A DNA stretch of 64,000 bases from Ecdyonurus torrentis (GCA_949318235.1 OX439131.1:23885903-23949902); one strand, 5' to 3'. Shown: positions 15,601 to 28,038, numbered from the stretch's first letter. Translations and numbers: made by a program. Notes: generated from the letters alone by a model not told the origin.

Positions 15601-17049
15601 ACCAGAGGAGATCCAATACTAGCTAAAGTAATGGCTATACTAATGCATGGTGGTTCATTGACGGAATTGCACTCGGAGTACCAAAAGAATAGTGAGGCAT
15701 TGTCCATAGTAAAAGGATGCTTACTGTATGGAAACCGAGTGGTCATCCCACTTAAATGCAGAGAAAAAATCTTAGAGCTGCTGCATAAACATCACATCGG
15801 GATAAGCGGCATGAAGAACAAAGCCCGAGCATATGTATGGTGGCCACACATTGATAAAAACATTGAAGATCTAGGAAAAACTTGTGCTACATGTAATGCC
15901 ATGAAAAGAGGTCCACCACAAGCTCCTAGAATACCATGGTCACCATCACCTCCAGCCTCAAGAGTACACGTTGATTTTTTTGGTCCGCTGAAAGGAAGAA
16001 CTTTTTTCATAGCAGTGGATGCCAGCACCAAGTGGGCAGCCGTTGAAGAAACTCACGGGTCATTGTCAACCAACACAGTAGTGAAAATATTAAAAAACTG
16101 GTTCGCAAACTGGGGATTGCCAGATATAATCGTAAGTGACAATGGACCAGCATTCAAGTCTGCAGAATTTACCAAATTTATAAATAAGTATAATATTACA
16201 CACATTCCAGTGACAGAGTACCATGCCGCTAGTAATGGGCAAGCCGAACGAACAGTACAGACAATTAAAAATATGATGTTAAAAATTCCAGTGGAAAAAT
16301 GGTCAGCTCAAATTCCTGAAATATTACTGGAATTGAGGACCACTCCATCAGCAACCACAGGAATATCGCCTTCACAAGCAATGTATGGACGGCAAATTAG
16401 AACGCTCTGGGACACATTCCATCCATTGTATGAACGTAAAGAATATCCAAAAAGGGAGGAAGAAGCAGCACAAGCAACACAGAGCTACAAGTATTATTAT
16501 CAGGTGGGAGACTTGGTATGGGCGCAAGATTATAAACAGAAGAAACTAGCATGGTTGCCAGCTAGGGTAGTAGAAGTATTGGGGCCGAGAAAATATAAAG
16601 TACAGTTTGACAATCAAACCACAAGATTCTACCATCCAGACAACATGAAGAAACGTTATGTTGAGAAAGCAAATGTTTTTAATCCTGATTGTTCCAGCCT
16701 CCATACTCAGTTACCAGTGAAAAAATCACCATATACTTGTAACCCTGTAACTAATGCATTGCCTAAGTTAACCCCTGTTACGTACGTTACAGAACCTACA
16801 GTGTCCAGCAGGAATGGTTCAAACGAGACAAGCAGAGAGGCCATCCGATCACCAGGCTCAGGAAATCAGTCAGGCAGATCAACCAACGCCTGTACTCCCA
16901 GCCGAACCCCGGTTGGTTCCATTAGTGGAGTAGGAGATCTGTCTGCTAACAGTACTAACTCACCTGAGTTGGTCACGTCTACCCCTATTAGACGAAGCCA
17001 AAGAACACCACGAGTTCCTAGAAGGCTAGGAGATTATTATGTGGAGTAA
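12691..17049 (+). CDS. gag-pol: Gag-Pol polyprotein of LTR retrotransposon
   Basis: A single 1452-residue polyprotein. The start is the first ATG in this frame after the primer site; the stop is TAA. Residues 1 to about 240 are capsid-like Gag. Two CX2CX4HX4C zinc knuckles start at residues 246 and 266 and should bind element RNA. An acidic linker follows, then an aspartic protease with D-S-G at residue 379. Reverse transcriptase has Asp607 and YYDD with Asp669/670. RNase H has Asp816, Glu858, Asp883 and probably Asp931. Integrase has an HHCC zinc finger (His1032, His1035, Cys1065, Cys1068) and a D,D-35-E triad (Asp1095, Asp1150, Glu1186). A GPY/F-like motif starts at Gly1298. The last 120 residues are Ser/Thr-rich with no chromodomain. 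Gag and Pol are in one frame, so no frameshift is needed. An oddity is L-S-P-G at residues 639-642, where the family usually has L-P-F-G. Confidence 0.96.
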   Translation: MSEDESTKHPPPVYMVLGTVGTTYEFIPGGEESFSNYIDHLNYYFKANQIRETERQKNTLLTVIGKNVFKQLKKLIKAPETLESLSFERIVIILKSYYDPEPNIWVLRYEFLCCMQKPNEALTQFIAELNGLSVKCNFTDVEQCMLMQILAGMRDSKLRQTFLEMSKLSLQVVREKAEAAEMAMKSAARFENQGGEEVIHRMTERRNRGGNRGSFPGQGHSQWGRGTQVGRGSRGSAQARGARAECFRCGSSYHDGSQCAHTNTVCDFCEQRGHLQRVCVVRRNQILHNAGRGKERREKTFRAHYVSAEQEDEEEEEDTEGPTQQERRELESPAVNKWEQSEYSLFMMHADSKEGESDVVTPILLSLKVAGKSVVFEVDSGASCSLIGQDTFTQLWPDGTSLETNVPKINTWSKESLAVKGCLQVLVEIKDRACMLPLIVMNSPGPALLGRNWFSALGIAVSGIQTVHFTSAETADQALIGLPVELRGLEGVFAAGLGKYTGPPASIEMKPGATPKFMKPRSVPYAKEERVKRELIRLKNDDYMKPILFSKWASQTIDLEKADGTLRICGDYKGTVNPQCVTEVFPMPTIQNMLDKLGDVKYFSKLDLARAFNQITVDEETSKILTINTILGLFRVLRLSPGLSSAPAIFVRIISQLMCGLDGVLTYYDDILVAAKSVALLWERTRAVLIRLLEAGLRLNKEKCLFCVLQLEFAGYFLSGQGVKPTQSKVEALMKMPNPNEKGELQSLLGYINYYDRFLRHKATLFHPLYQLLVDGAEWVWTQKHQDALNYVKQVLSSEIELTLFNPNLPIILDADASSVGVGAEISHVMPGGEEKPFSNASRTLRPSEKNYAQIDREALSVVFGVKKFHMYVAGRTFTIRTDHKPLLGLLQCDKPIPETVSPRMLRWSLYLSNYSYRLVYRPGKQHANADVFSRLPIATTSVEDPPEPAGILFMEQAPEEWSVKMIAKETRGDPILAKVMAILMHGGSLTELHSEYQKNSEALSIVKGCLLYGNRVVIPLKCREKILELLHKHHIGISGMKNKARAYVWWPHIDKNIEDLGKTCATCNAMKRGPPQAPRIPWSPSPPASRVHVDFFGPLKGRTFFIAVDASTKWAAVEETHGSLSTNTVVKILKNWFANWGLPDIIVSDNGPAFKSAEFTKFINKYNITHIPVTEYHAASNGQAERTVQTIKNMMLKIPVEKWSAQIPEILLELRTTPSATTGISPSQAMYGRQIRTLWDTFHPLYERKEYPKREEEAAQATQSYKYYYQVGDLVWAQDYKQKKLAWLPARVVEVLGPRKYKVQFDNQTTRFYHPDNMKKRYVEKANVFNPDCSSLHTQLPVKKSPYTCNPVTNALPKLTPVTYVTEPTVSSRNGSNETSREAIRSPGSGNQSGRSTNACTPSRTPVGSISGVGDLSANSTNSPELVTSTPIRRSQRTPRVPRRLGDYYVE

Positions 17050-17304
17050 ATTGGATTATGTTGTTGTTTTAAACAAGTAAGCAGTACAAAATAAGTTACT
17101 GTAAGTTAAGATGAACTTGGTAGTTCAAAGTTCATTGGAATATGTATTCCGTTCAGGTTTAAATAATAGTCGTAAGCAATTTATACTTAAAATTTTATTG
17201 TTCATTTTACATACAACTTCTATGTATAATAATTGTGTTAATGAATTGTTTTGATGAGTGGATAGCATCATTGTTTTGTGTTTTTGGTTACTTCAGGTCC
17301 TTCT
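17050..17304 (+). other. 3' untranslated segment of the retrotransposon
   Basis: About 255 bp between the Gag-Pol stop and the polypurine tract. No envelope or other open frame of note. Confidence 0.8.
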
Positions 17305-17317
17305 AAAAAGGGAGGAG
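17305..17317 (+). other. Polypurine tract
   Basis: AAAAAGGGAGGAG ends 1 base before the right LTR, the expected position and composition for the primer of plus-strand DNA synthesis. Confidence 0.9.
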
Positions 17318-17318
17318 T

Positions 17319-17563
17319 TGTTATGATTGTGAACCCCGCTTGCCAAACCCACTTATGTTCCCATACTATGCATATGATTTTGGGAGGGGAAAACAGCTGT
17401 TGTAAGTGGGGAGGGGAGAGCGTGTGAGAAATCAAGATGGTACACTAGGGGATTGGAACACGCTAGGAGAATGAAATTGTAATTATAACACGATCCGTTA
17501 TCTTAAATAAACATTATCAGTGACATCTAATCTATGTGAGTTTACTTTATTAATACCACCACA
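17319..17563 (+). repeat. Right (3') LTR, 245 bp
   Basis: Same length and, by eye, same sequence as the left LTR. Starts TG and ends CA and is followed by the second ATATT. Confidence 0.95.
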
Positions 17564-17568
17564 ATATT
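17564..17568. repeat. Target-site duplication, right copy (ATATT)
   Basis: Matches 12363-12367. Confidence 0.9.
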
Positions 17569-18016
17569 GAGATTGATTTTTTTTTTTAAACTGAAAATAA
17601 AAAAAAATATTATAAATGAAAACTATTGTCACCTAATGCATTTTTTTTACATAACATCGTAAGAACTAATTGCATTTTATAGCTTAATTTGACATCAAGG
17701 TTGGACAGTGTCATTATTTAAATGTTAATTATAAAAATAGTATGTGCGTGCATATGTGCTAGAATAAAAAAAATCCTTTACGCATATTGCAGTTATAGCT
17801 TTTTTTTTTTTTTTTTTTTTTTTCTTCTTTTTTTTTAAAGAAGAATTTTCTATAATAAAACACATAGATTTAATTTAACATAAGAATACTAAAAGCTTCA
17901 GAATTATTTAATTCTCTTATCTAATGTTGTTCATCTATAATATATTAATTAAATTTAAAACCAATTACTATGCTCAATGACTTTAAATTTGATACATAGA
18001 AAGCAGAGCATATAAA

Positions 18017-18053
<37 letters not shown>

Positions 18054-18564
18054 GTGAAATTAAAACAAAAAAGGAAGTTACAGATTTTTTTTTGTGTGAG
18101 TTTTGAAGAAAATTGAAAATTATCAAAAATATTATAAATTGACACAAAATAGGAATTTGCATCATTTTTTATACATAAACCGTTACTCAATCAAAGATAT
18201 ATATTTTTAATATCATATATCCTTATTATTTTTCTTATACATATTATTATTAATATTAAACAATAACAGTTAACTTAATTTTTGTTAAATTGTTTTTATA
18301 AAAATCACGAATATCTTTAATATATTATAATATTTTTTTTCTCTATAAAAATATAATATAAGAAAAGGCAACACAATATCATGCATGAATATTATTGTGT
18401 ATAATTTTCCGCTTCCACGTAAAAAATTGGTAATTGCACATGTCATTGGATTTTTTAAGTGTTTTTTTTTCTTTCTATCTTATAAATATATTTTTTGATT
18501 TTTATATAATTTCAGAAGCGTACGCGTGACGTGCTGAAAATTGCGTGTTATCAACTTAAATATC

Positions 18565-18601
<37 letters not shown>

Positions 18602-18786
18602 AAGTAAAGGAAGGCAATTTTGCATTTATATAAAACTTATACTTGTCTCTACAGTAATTTGTTATTACAAAGATTAAAAAAAGTATTTCGTGGAGACATA
18701 TAGTTTTATAAAACGATTGTCTTTTTTTTTTTTTTTTTTTTGCTTCTGCTGCATACAATTGTCACGTATCATATTGTTGCTAAATC

Positions 18787-18845
<59 letters not shown>

Positions 18846-19400
18846 GTATATGATATAATACAACAAAAGATATACACAACATACATTATAATAATATTAC
18901 ATGGGGCGGGGTTATGGTAGCGGTATAATATAAAACATTGTATATTGTTGTTATGTTTATGTATAAATATGTAGACCAACCCAAAATATAGTATTTTACA
19001 TTAACAATGGATCAAAAAAATATGTCAATATTAATACAGAGAATAAAAGAAAAAAACAGCAGGGAGGTTGACTATAAATATGACACAATAATAAAAACAA
19101 TGACTTGAAAAATATGGACGAATATATTTATAGTGTAATATTGTACATTTAAGTCTAAATTAAATGATGAAGAGATGTTCTGCAAGAAATGAAAACTTAT
19201 AGTAAAATTAAATATTTTATAATGTAAATTTATAAAACTCAAGGAAATTATTCTATTTACAATTGCTTTTCCCCCCTCTGATAAATTTGTGGTTCTATAT
19301 TCTTGCACTTGGTTTAAAGGGCCCCTGGCCTCAAAAACAAATTTCCTCTCAATTATAGATCAGGAGATAGGACTATTATAAATACACATATTTTGTGCCT
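17569..19400. other. AT-rich stretch with homopolymers and microsatellites
   Basis: Poly-T at about 17801-17823, poly-A of about 31 bases at 18022-18052, (GA)n at about 18571-18598 and (TA)n at about 18788-18842. No gene recognised. Confidence 0.75.
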
Positions 19401-19563
19401 TAACCCTTCAGTACTCTCACAAACTTGGAAGAAAACTTGTAAAGTATGCAACCCGCGTTACAATTTCTATTGTAGACCCGGAATTATTGACGTCATGAAG
19501 TCCTAAAGTTGCCTACTTTACAGTTTTTCAACCCCAGTTTGTGAGGCTATATAGAAAGGTTGA
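19401..19563. mobile_element. Short MITE-like inverted repeat, about 163 bp
   Basis: The left end (TAACCCTT ... CTCACAAACTTGG ... TGTAAAGTATGCAAC) and the reverse complement of the right end (TCAACCTTT ... CTCACAAACTGG ... TGTAAAGTAGGCAAC) align over about 50 bp with small gaps. The interior is short, GC-richer and non-coding. No clear target duplication was found, so superfamily is unknown. Confidence 0.6.
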
Positions 19564-21226
19564 AAGGTATAATATGTGTATGGATAATGGTCCCATCTCA
19601 TGAATTTTACGTTTTTGATTCAATTGTTTAAGGCCTGGAGACCTTTAAGGAAATAAATGGTCTGGAAATTGCAATGTTGATTGTAAAAATTGAATATGCG
19701 CACAGAGGAGTAAATTTATTTTGATAGACTTTTTCCTTAAAACGATATTTATGCTTTATGCATATTTTATATGCTGAAAATGAAAAATAATGAAATGTTT
19801 GAATACAGTTGTTAATTAATACAAGCGTATAAAGAGTTTTTTTCCTTACAAACTGGTGTATATAGTTTCTGTACATAAAAAAGAAGTAAAAAAAAAAAAA
19901 AAATCTTTACTGCTGCGTAAAGAATTGGTGCGTTTATATTTAATCTCTTTTCGGCTGACCGGATACTAAACGAGCCATAGTTCTATACATGTTAACCTTA
20001 AACATTGCTTTATATTTCAACTATACATATATTTAAAAGATCTAACAAATTAATTATAAACAGTAAAAAAATCAATAAAAGAAAAATTAACAAATTCCTC
20101 ATTTAAAGTCATAAAATTTCGGCGAGATAAAAATATTTCACAGTCGTAACTTAAAAGTTGCTAATGAGCGGGTTATTTCGAGTATTGTAGCCCCCCACTT
20201 CTTTATTAATATAAATATTTTTTTTACGAAATAAATACCACACATATGCAATTCGTTTCAATTTTTTTTATTACACTTTAAAGAAAACGCCTTTCAATAT
20301 AATATCTCATGGTTTAATACATTTATAACTATTTAATTTTTTTGTGGTTAATTTTTTTTATAACATTAAAAATTTGAAAGGTAGAAAACCTTTATACCAA
20401 AAAATAAATTTAAAAAAAAAAGAGAGAAATATAATTTAGTAATTATACACATTATCATGACTGTTTAATATAAATTAAGTTATTAATCTAGTTCATATAC
20501 CATGTAATTGTTATATTATATAATTTAATGAGAATGCAATTTTCATTTGGATTTTATTGTGACAACATATTACTTGTTAATTAACAAATATTTTTAATTA
20601 ACTTTATTATAAAAACATGTTATTGTTTTAATTTTAATAATAATAGTTAATAAAGATTATATCATAATACTCAATTGTAAATTATTATTTTTTTCATATG
20701 TGTAACTTTTAAATTTGTTTTCACTTGATCATTAAAAATATATATCTTTACGTAACCAAGCATTAAATTATATTTATTATATTTTTTAATAACAGTTGAA
20801 TAATATTTATAGAAAAGAGTTCTGACTCATGCTCAATAAGTTACTAAATTTTTCAATGTCATATCTTTTAAAATATATATTATTTAATTTTTTTTCTCTG
20901 TCTTGTCAATAATAATTATAATTTACATTCATTTGAATAATGTAATTAGAAACAAAAATATATAAGCGTATTATTATTTACAACGTTTATATCACATTGT
21001 TGAGAACGTTAAATTTAATAGGGAAATCACTGATATAAAGCTTTTTTTTTATATCTCGATTGCTATTAATATAACATGTTTGTATCAGTTGTCCATAAAT
21101 ATTAAGTATAAAAATTATTTTTGTGAAAATGCAATTAGTCAAATAGCTTTTTTAATTCAGTAAAAGCTTGAATCCTTATGCTAATTCATCATAAAATTGT
21201 ACTATACGCATACTGTATACAGCGAC
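19564..21226. other. AT-rich non-coding stretch
   Basis: Nothing beyond short homopolymers; no gene or repeat recognised. Confidence 0.7.
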
Positions 21227-21562
21227 TCTAAAAAAAAAAAAAGCGTTGAAAAGCTTGCATGGGAAGTTTTGCGATGTTTTAAGAATTGTGGAATCAAAGG
21301 TTATGACGTCACTAAACGTTGAACTTTTAACGATAAATACGTAAGTGACGTCACAAGCGTTAGGACCGAGTGGAAAAAAATGTAGATTTGAAACGTTTGA
21401 CGTTTATCCCATTGTGACTCTATAACGCTTGTGACGTCATTTACATTTTTATCGTTAGATTGTCAACGTTTAGCGACATCATAACCGTTGATTCCGCAAT
21501 ATACTTATAACTTATAAAGCCTTGCAAAACTGTGTACAAGCTTTTCGACGATTATTTTTAGA
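21227..21562. mobile_element. Old MITE-like element with long imperfect inverted repeats, about 336 bp
   Basis: Both ends read TCTAAAAA inward. The first and last roughly 170 bp are imperfect inverted copies sharing GAAAAGCTTG, GTTTTGC, GGAATCAA, GGTTATGA, CTAAACGTTGA, TAACGATAAA and TGACGTCACAAGCGTTA. There is no open frame. The divergence of the two halves indicates age. No convincing target duplication is left. Confidence 0.72.
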
Positions 21563-24500
21563 ATGAATCTGAGTATTTTTATACTTATATTAAATACGAA
21601 TATGTAACTATACTTCATTGTTTTTTATTTTTTTATTATTATTATTGTTATCCAAAACTAGGCATATATTTTCTAATGCTAAAATATAGATAAATAACAT
21701 AAGATATAAACACATTATTACTGAGATGAATCATGGTATAAGAAAAAAATATCAGTATAAATTGTCAATATTTTACATCTATACAGTATATATATACGCT
21801 GATTGAATAAACTCTACCTATAACTAGATCATCGTACAGTACTTTATATAGATAATTTTACTTCTCAGTCAATTTTCTTGTTACAGATATAAAATTAAGA
21901 TTAAAGTACAAAAGGGTGTAAAAGCAACCACAATTCTCATGAGAAAAAGTATATATACGAATATCGTTATCATGTTTTCCCCCTCAAATAAAAAAAAGCA
22001 TGTATAAACATGAGAAAATCATGGTATATATTCAACAAATCAAAAGTGCAAAAGCTAATTTACAAATTCTATCTTTCATGATTCAATTGAAATTTGTGGG
22101 TGTAAAAAACGTGCTTGTGGTACAAAAATCACCATAAAATATTAAATCAAATTAAAAACAATCTAATAAAAATTTCCTTTTTTTTTCCAGAAAGTAAAAC
22201 AATGTGGTTTAAAAATAATATTAATTTTTAATTTTTTTTTCTTACAATTTGATATCATGAGTGAGGATGCGTCTTTGTTATTGTTGTTCTTAATTTGTAT
22301 GTAAATGTAGTAAAAAAGTCACGTGTGTTCACGTCATCTAGAAAATATTTCGTGCATGAAAATAAAATATACATGTTGCCCTTTACTGGTCACATAATAA
22401 TATACATATATATATTTTTTCAACACTTAAAAATATAAAAACCACACAGTATCAAACTTGTGTCACCATCTAGCGTAATTATTAGCCACAAATTTCACAT
22501 TTTTTTTCTTTTTTATACAGCGGCACTTTGATATATAAGCATTTTAAACGACGTTTATACTTACATAGCATATAAGGAAGAAAAATAAGTTTAATATATA
22601 TTTTTTATATATATAATGAAAGGTTGATACTCCTTTTTGAAGTTATATCTCCTATGAAAGCAGCAGAAAAAAATGAGTAGACATATAGGAAAGAAGAAGA
22701 AGAGAAAAATAATAATAAAAAAAAATCGTGCAAGATATGATACCATACCACAATTTTCCACCCAAAAATATTATATATATATATATAACTCCCGCTATTA
22801 TTATTATTCATCACATTGTACAATAATAATATTTTTATATTTAACATTCTTTATATATTATTTTTTTATATTATTATTAATCTTATATTTCATGAGAAAA
22901 TAAAAAGAAAACCGCAACTCTGCTTTACTTTCAAATCACTTTAAAACGTTTTGAATTATCAAAAACTTTAATATAATAATATTATTTTTTCATTTCTCTC
23001 TATGTCTCTCTCTCTCTCTCTCTCTTGGTAAAAATGTATCTCTATTTCATTTTTTTTTAAATTATAGATCATTTAAAAAAAGTAATTTAATAGCTAAAGT
23101 TTAATCTAAAAAAATATATAATTATATAAATATTTTATCTAATATAAAAATCAAGTCAATGTCCTTAAATACATGTATGAATCTTACAAATAAACAATTA
23201 ATTAATTAAAATTCTAAAATCTTATATAATATTATACATATTTTTAAAACAAAATAATAATAAAAAAAAAGTCACACACACACATACAGTGGCGGTATAT
23301 TTTGTTTTCAAAGTATAGTATTAAACTTCTTCTATTAATCAAGAGTCTTTTATATAGTCTTTAATTATAATTAAACGATCTTTAAAGGTGTGTATGTTTA
23401 TTATTCTTTTATAAATTTACAAGGCGGCTACTACTATTATTATAGGGTTTAGTGTATAGATTAGTTATTGAAAGCGAACCTTTAAAAATACTAAAGTATG
23501 AGCATGTTAATGAGAAAGTGGGGGTTATTATTATATTATATACTCTATCAAGTACCAAAAAAAATTATATATTTTGAAGATTAGCTTCAAAATATGTAAG
23601 TGCAAAAAATTTTAATTACTTTTTTTTTTACCTTAAATTATTGTTGTATAATATTAAAAAAAAAGAATCAATTAAAAAGCAATTAAGAGACTATTATTTT
23701 AGCATTGTATTACGTATTTTTAGTTACTTTTATGTATTATAATGTTATTTGTTTGTGGTTCATTGATCATATATAAGCACGAGTTCTCACGCTTTTTTAC
23801 TGCTCTGTTTTATCGTTACGTAACCATATATTTGTGAGCTGTTAAGTAATAATTACTAATCTTAATTGATAAAATTATTCCATTGTGTATATAGTATATA
23901 GAGTATAGTGTATTTTATAATAATTCACAAAGAATACTACATAATTTGGTATGATTGACAACAGTACTAAAATTTATGTATAATTGAAGTTTTAATATAA
24001 AATATGCACCTCTCTCGTTCAAACCTAGATATAAAAATACTGATAATACAATGCAACTGTTGTTGTTATATTTTGTTATTATGTTATTTTGACTGTAAAG
24101 ATGTGCATACTACTGATTGTTGTTTTTGTTTTTAATTTAAAATATTTGTCGAAACCAATGATTGTTGTAACTTTGTTGTTACTATTATATAATATGAACT
24201 TGCCTGTGTCAAAAAAAGCATCTTATTATACTTGAAAAAAAGGAAATAATGAGCTATTATGAATTTAAGAATTTGTATTAAGTTTGTCACTGACTGTACT
24301 GTTAAACAGATTGGGTTAAATTGAGAGGTCTGTAGCCTGATTTCGCCCAATAAAAAGACGTTAATAAATAAATAAAAATAAACAATTTTTATCATTTTTT
24401 ATAGATGCAAATTATAAAATTAAAACTATAATTCAAATATGACTTGATCTCTTCTTTGATGTAAAAAACAACAATATTTTTATGTGTATATATATATAAT

Positions 24501-24698
24501 GATATAAACAAAAAATTGTATAATTTGAATTTTTAACAATAAACTTATATAATAATATCACTTTATACGTTATTTTATATTTCTTCCCCCTCATTAACAA
24601 AATGTCTCATTACTAGTACAATTTAGAACCAATTTGTTAACTATGTATATCATACATACAACAAATGAGCTAATGTTGATGTACTGTACTGGTCACGA
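21563..24698. other. AT-rich non-coding stretch
   Basis: No gene recognised. A short (CT)n run lies at about 23003-23024. Confidence 0.7.
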
Positions 24699-24839
24699 AA
24701 TACACAAAGGGGACACCGCCGTCTGTTGTTTTGATTACTCCTCTTTTAATTCCAGAGGGACAGTCTGACCTTATTGGTTATACATTAACTTTTTTCGGTC
24801 ATCTGGCACCCCTTTTCCTCCCATATACCCTTGTGTATT
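24699..24839. repeat. Possible small MITE with 12-bp inverted ends
   Basis: AATACACAAAGGG at 24699-24711 faces CCCTTGTGTATT at 24828-24839 around a GC-richer 115-bp interior. The stem is short and the inner ends do not pair further, so chance cannot be excluded. Confidence 0.35.
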
Positions 24840-27800
24840 GAGAAATATTCATTTCAAATATTATATATACTGTCTCTTATATATATATTATATGTACCCT
24901 TTTTATTTTATTTAAAAAAATGTATTTTAAACATATATAGCATGTTATATTTTATTATATATTCTCCTAAGGGAGCCATATATTTATTGAACTTCTACTA
25001 TAAAATATTAGTTCTTTATTTTAATCACTTAAAAACAAATTATACTATACTTAAGATAATAACATTATTCTATATTGTTTTTATATATAATATGCATACA
25101 ATATTGCATAATTAAGATTAAACTCTTTATTATGGTACCTTTGGGATTAGCATGTTAAATTTTACATAATTTAACAAATTGATGTATATTTTTTATTATT
25201 ATTAAGACTTTTATGAGTAAACAAAAAAAAAAAAAAAAAAGGTAGAAAATAATCAAAGTTAAAGTAGACAATCTTATAGTATAGACATTCAAGAATGTAT
25301 TGTTAACAGATTTTTTTTATTACGTAACTTATATAAACTAACACTGGTAGTTTTTAAGGTGTGAAAACAAATATCTTTTATTTATAGATAAAAAAAAAGG
25401 GTTCCGCTATATATAGGTGTAAAATATAAAGTTGATATAGCAGTAAAAACATTAGCTTTTTTGTAAATATTAATCTAGGATCTTATAAATAAAAATGAAT
25501 TTTTTTGGAAGGTATATGTGTTTGTATAAAAAACTTAAAAATGACTAAACATCTTTAGCTTTCTATTCATTTTTTTATTATTATTACTTCCCCCTTATAA
25601 AATTAATTATTTTATCGAAAATATTTTTTCTATTGTTAGTATATGAGGAATTTTTGCTATATAAGAATGTGACAGCATGATTTTTTTTTTATAATTTTTA
25701 AGTCAAAAAATGTATATTAAAGAGCCTTTTGTCACTTAATATTCCCACGATGTTGAAATTTAATAGACCTCCATTGTAGATTAATGTACCGAGAGTTTTT
25801 TTTTATTATTGTATATATGAAAGAAAAATGCAACATGATCTGATTTCTTTTCATTATATTCTTTCATTTTTTATTTTTTAGTAATTTAAATTTTCTTGGG
25901 CGTGGAGATATATTATAAAAGGTGGGGACCTTATCATTTATGCAACCAAGGTGCGGGTCTGAGTGGAAAAATGTGTTTATTCACTCTGTATATGCAAGTT
26001 TAAGGGAGAGAAAAGAAAAGAATGATATCGAATAGGTGGCCCTCTCTTGCAAGTTATAATATATAAAAAGAGTGACTTGACATTATCTTTAAATAAAAAG
26101 AAAAACTTTTTTTTTCTTAAAGTAATATTATAACAACATGCAAAGGGATAATATAATAACAATGCAAAGTATAAAAAAAAAAAAATTCTATATAACGTCT
26201 CTTATAGTGCACGCTCTCTATACTTTTGGTTTAACAAAAGCAATTGTTTCCAAAATGTATTCTATATAATATATAATACTAGATGATCTGAGGTGGAGAT
26301 CTTTACTTGGCACATTCTATCAAGTATTCAACACGATAATAGGCTGAGGTGAGAATGAAGGAATGTCAAGATTAAATGTTATGTAATGATCAAGCTATAG
26401 CACTGAAGTGTCGGTGCTTTTTTTTTTTCGACAAGATTTTTACCGAAGACAACACAAATTTCTTTTTAAAACGTTTATATATAAATGAATGACAACCAGT
26501 TTATATGTTATCTATATATATGATTTAATTTTCTTTATTTAATATAAAAGATTCGTTCCATTTACTTTTTAACATTTTATCATATTAGTAGGAAATATTC
26601 TTAAATATAATATTGTCATTAACATTTTGTGTTTTGTTGAAATAGAATTCTACTATAACAAGGAATGATTTTTACATCTACATACACTTAGTTTTAAAGA
26701 TATAAAGAGGGTGCTTGTGGTATTTTTGAAACGTTCGATGAATTTGGTCCTATAAGATAAAAAAAAAACTGAAAGAGCTTAATTTGTTATTAACTTGGTC
26801 GATTTTTCCAGACCTTTTAAAGTTCTGTTGTTGTTTTTTAAGTTACCATACAAGAAGCGATAAAAAAATCATCATAGATTCTATAGCTTTATCATAAGTC
26901 ATTATTATAGGATGTGCAAAATATAGCTTTTTAAAATTAAATTAAAAATAGTAAAATTGTTTATAAAAATTTGTAGAAATAATAAATTAATGAATCATTA
27001 AGCTCTATCAGAAAAGCAATATATTTATTATTTATTATTGAAGGACTTTTATTATAATCATTATGTTCCGCACTTTTTATTAGAATAGATCACACACTGC
27101 ATACACACATTAAAGCAGTTAATTCTCACGTATAAATAATATCATTTTTAACACACCAATATTTCCCTATCATTTATACAATGGATTATATAATGTAGTC
27201 TTAAGTCTATAGCTCACACTAGGCCATACGATAATAGCAACATAAAAAAATTGCAAAGCAAAATATTTCATGAAATATATAAAAAAAAATGTCAATAGGA
27301 TTTTTTGGCATAATGTTAACTATATATACACACTTCAGATAAACTAACATGATAACAATCGAGGAAAACATCAAAATAGATGCTCTTTTTGCAATCAATG
27401 AGCATAAAGGCTGAAAGTTATATATGATTGGCAGTTTTTTTTATATGTTGCTAGAATGATTGTGGTTCACATAATTCTACCACTCAAAATAATATACAGT
27501 CTAATGCATGCACAGTATATACGTCACGTTTCTACCGTCAACAATTTTTAAAAGTAATATTTGTACGTGAATTTTAAAATAATTTTTTTTTATTTGATAC
27601 ATGTTGTTGTTACTCACATATTCTACTAAAATTATTGTCACGTATACTCTTAAAGCTTACAAAATTGCCAACGTATGCTGAATGTTACGTATACGCCGCA
27701 ATCTTATTCTAAACATATACGTGATTCTATCTTTATACTAGAACAGTACAGTAAGTAATTGAAATATTGCAAAATATTTGTTTCATATATTTGACTATAA

Positions 27801-28038
27801 ATCTTTTTTTGAATATTATGGAAAAAGGTCAATATTATTCATACGCATAAAAAAAGTTTTTTTATATATATAATATATATCAGTGGCTATATGGTATTGA
27901 GAATAACTAATACGTATTTTATAAACGTGACTTATGTGGTGCAACATTTTTTGGACGCATGCGTGAGGAATTTAGATAAGAATGAATCAGTGGTGCGTGA
28001 AATTTTCCTGCGTGTTGCCTTAGAGCCACCGTGAAACC

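Larger units (their letters stand above)
12368..17563 (+). mobile_element. Full-length Ty3/Gypsy LTR retrotransposon, Mag-like
   Basis: A complete 5,196-bp element. It has 245-bp LTRs beginning TG and ending CA, a 5-bp target duplication on both sides, a primer-binding site 3 bases inside the left LTR, one long Gag-Pol frame, and a polypurine tract just before the right LTR. Domain order is protease, reverse transcriptase, RNase H, integrase, which is diagnostic of Ty3/Gypsy rather than Ty1/Copia. Two zinc knuckles, a serine-tRNA-type primer site and similarity to invertebrate K02A2.6-like polyproteins suggest the Mag lineage; that assignment rests on memory of the family. No envelope frame follows pol. 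The LTRs look identical by eye, so insertion was very recent. Confidence 0.97.

Noticed and set aside
13198..16031. Shorter frames on both strands inside the retrotransposon
   Set aside because: Shadows of the Gag-Pol frame; no domains of their own.
17050..17304. Possible envelope gene after pol
   Set aside because: Only about 255 bp without a long frame; the element is a retrotransposon, not an env-bearing errantivirus.
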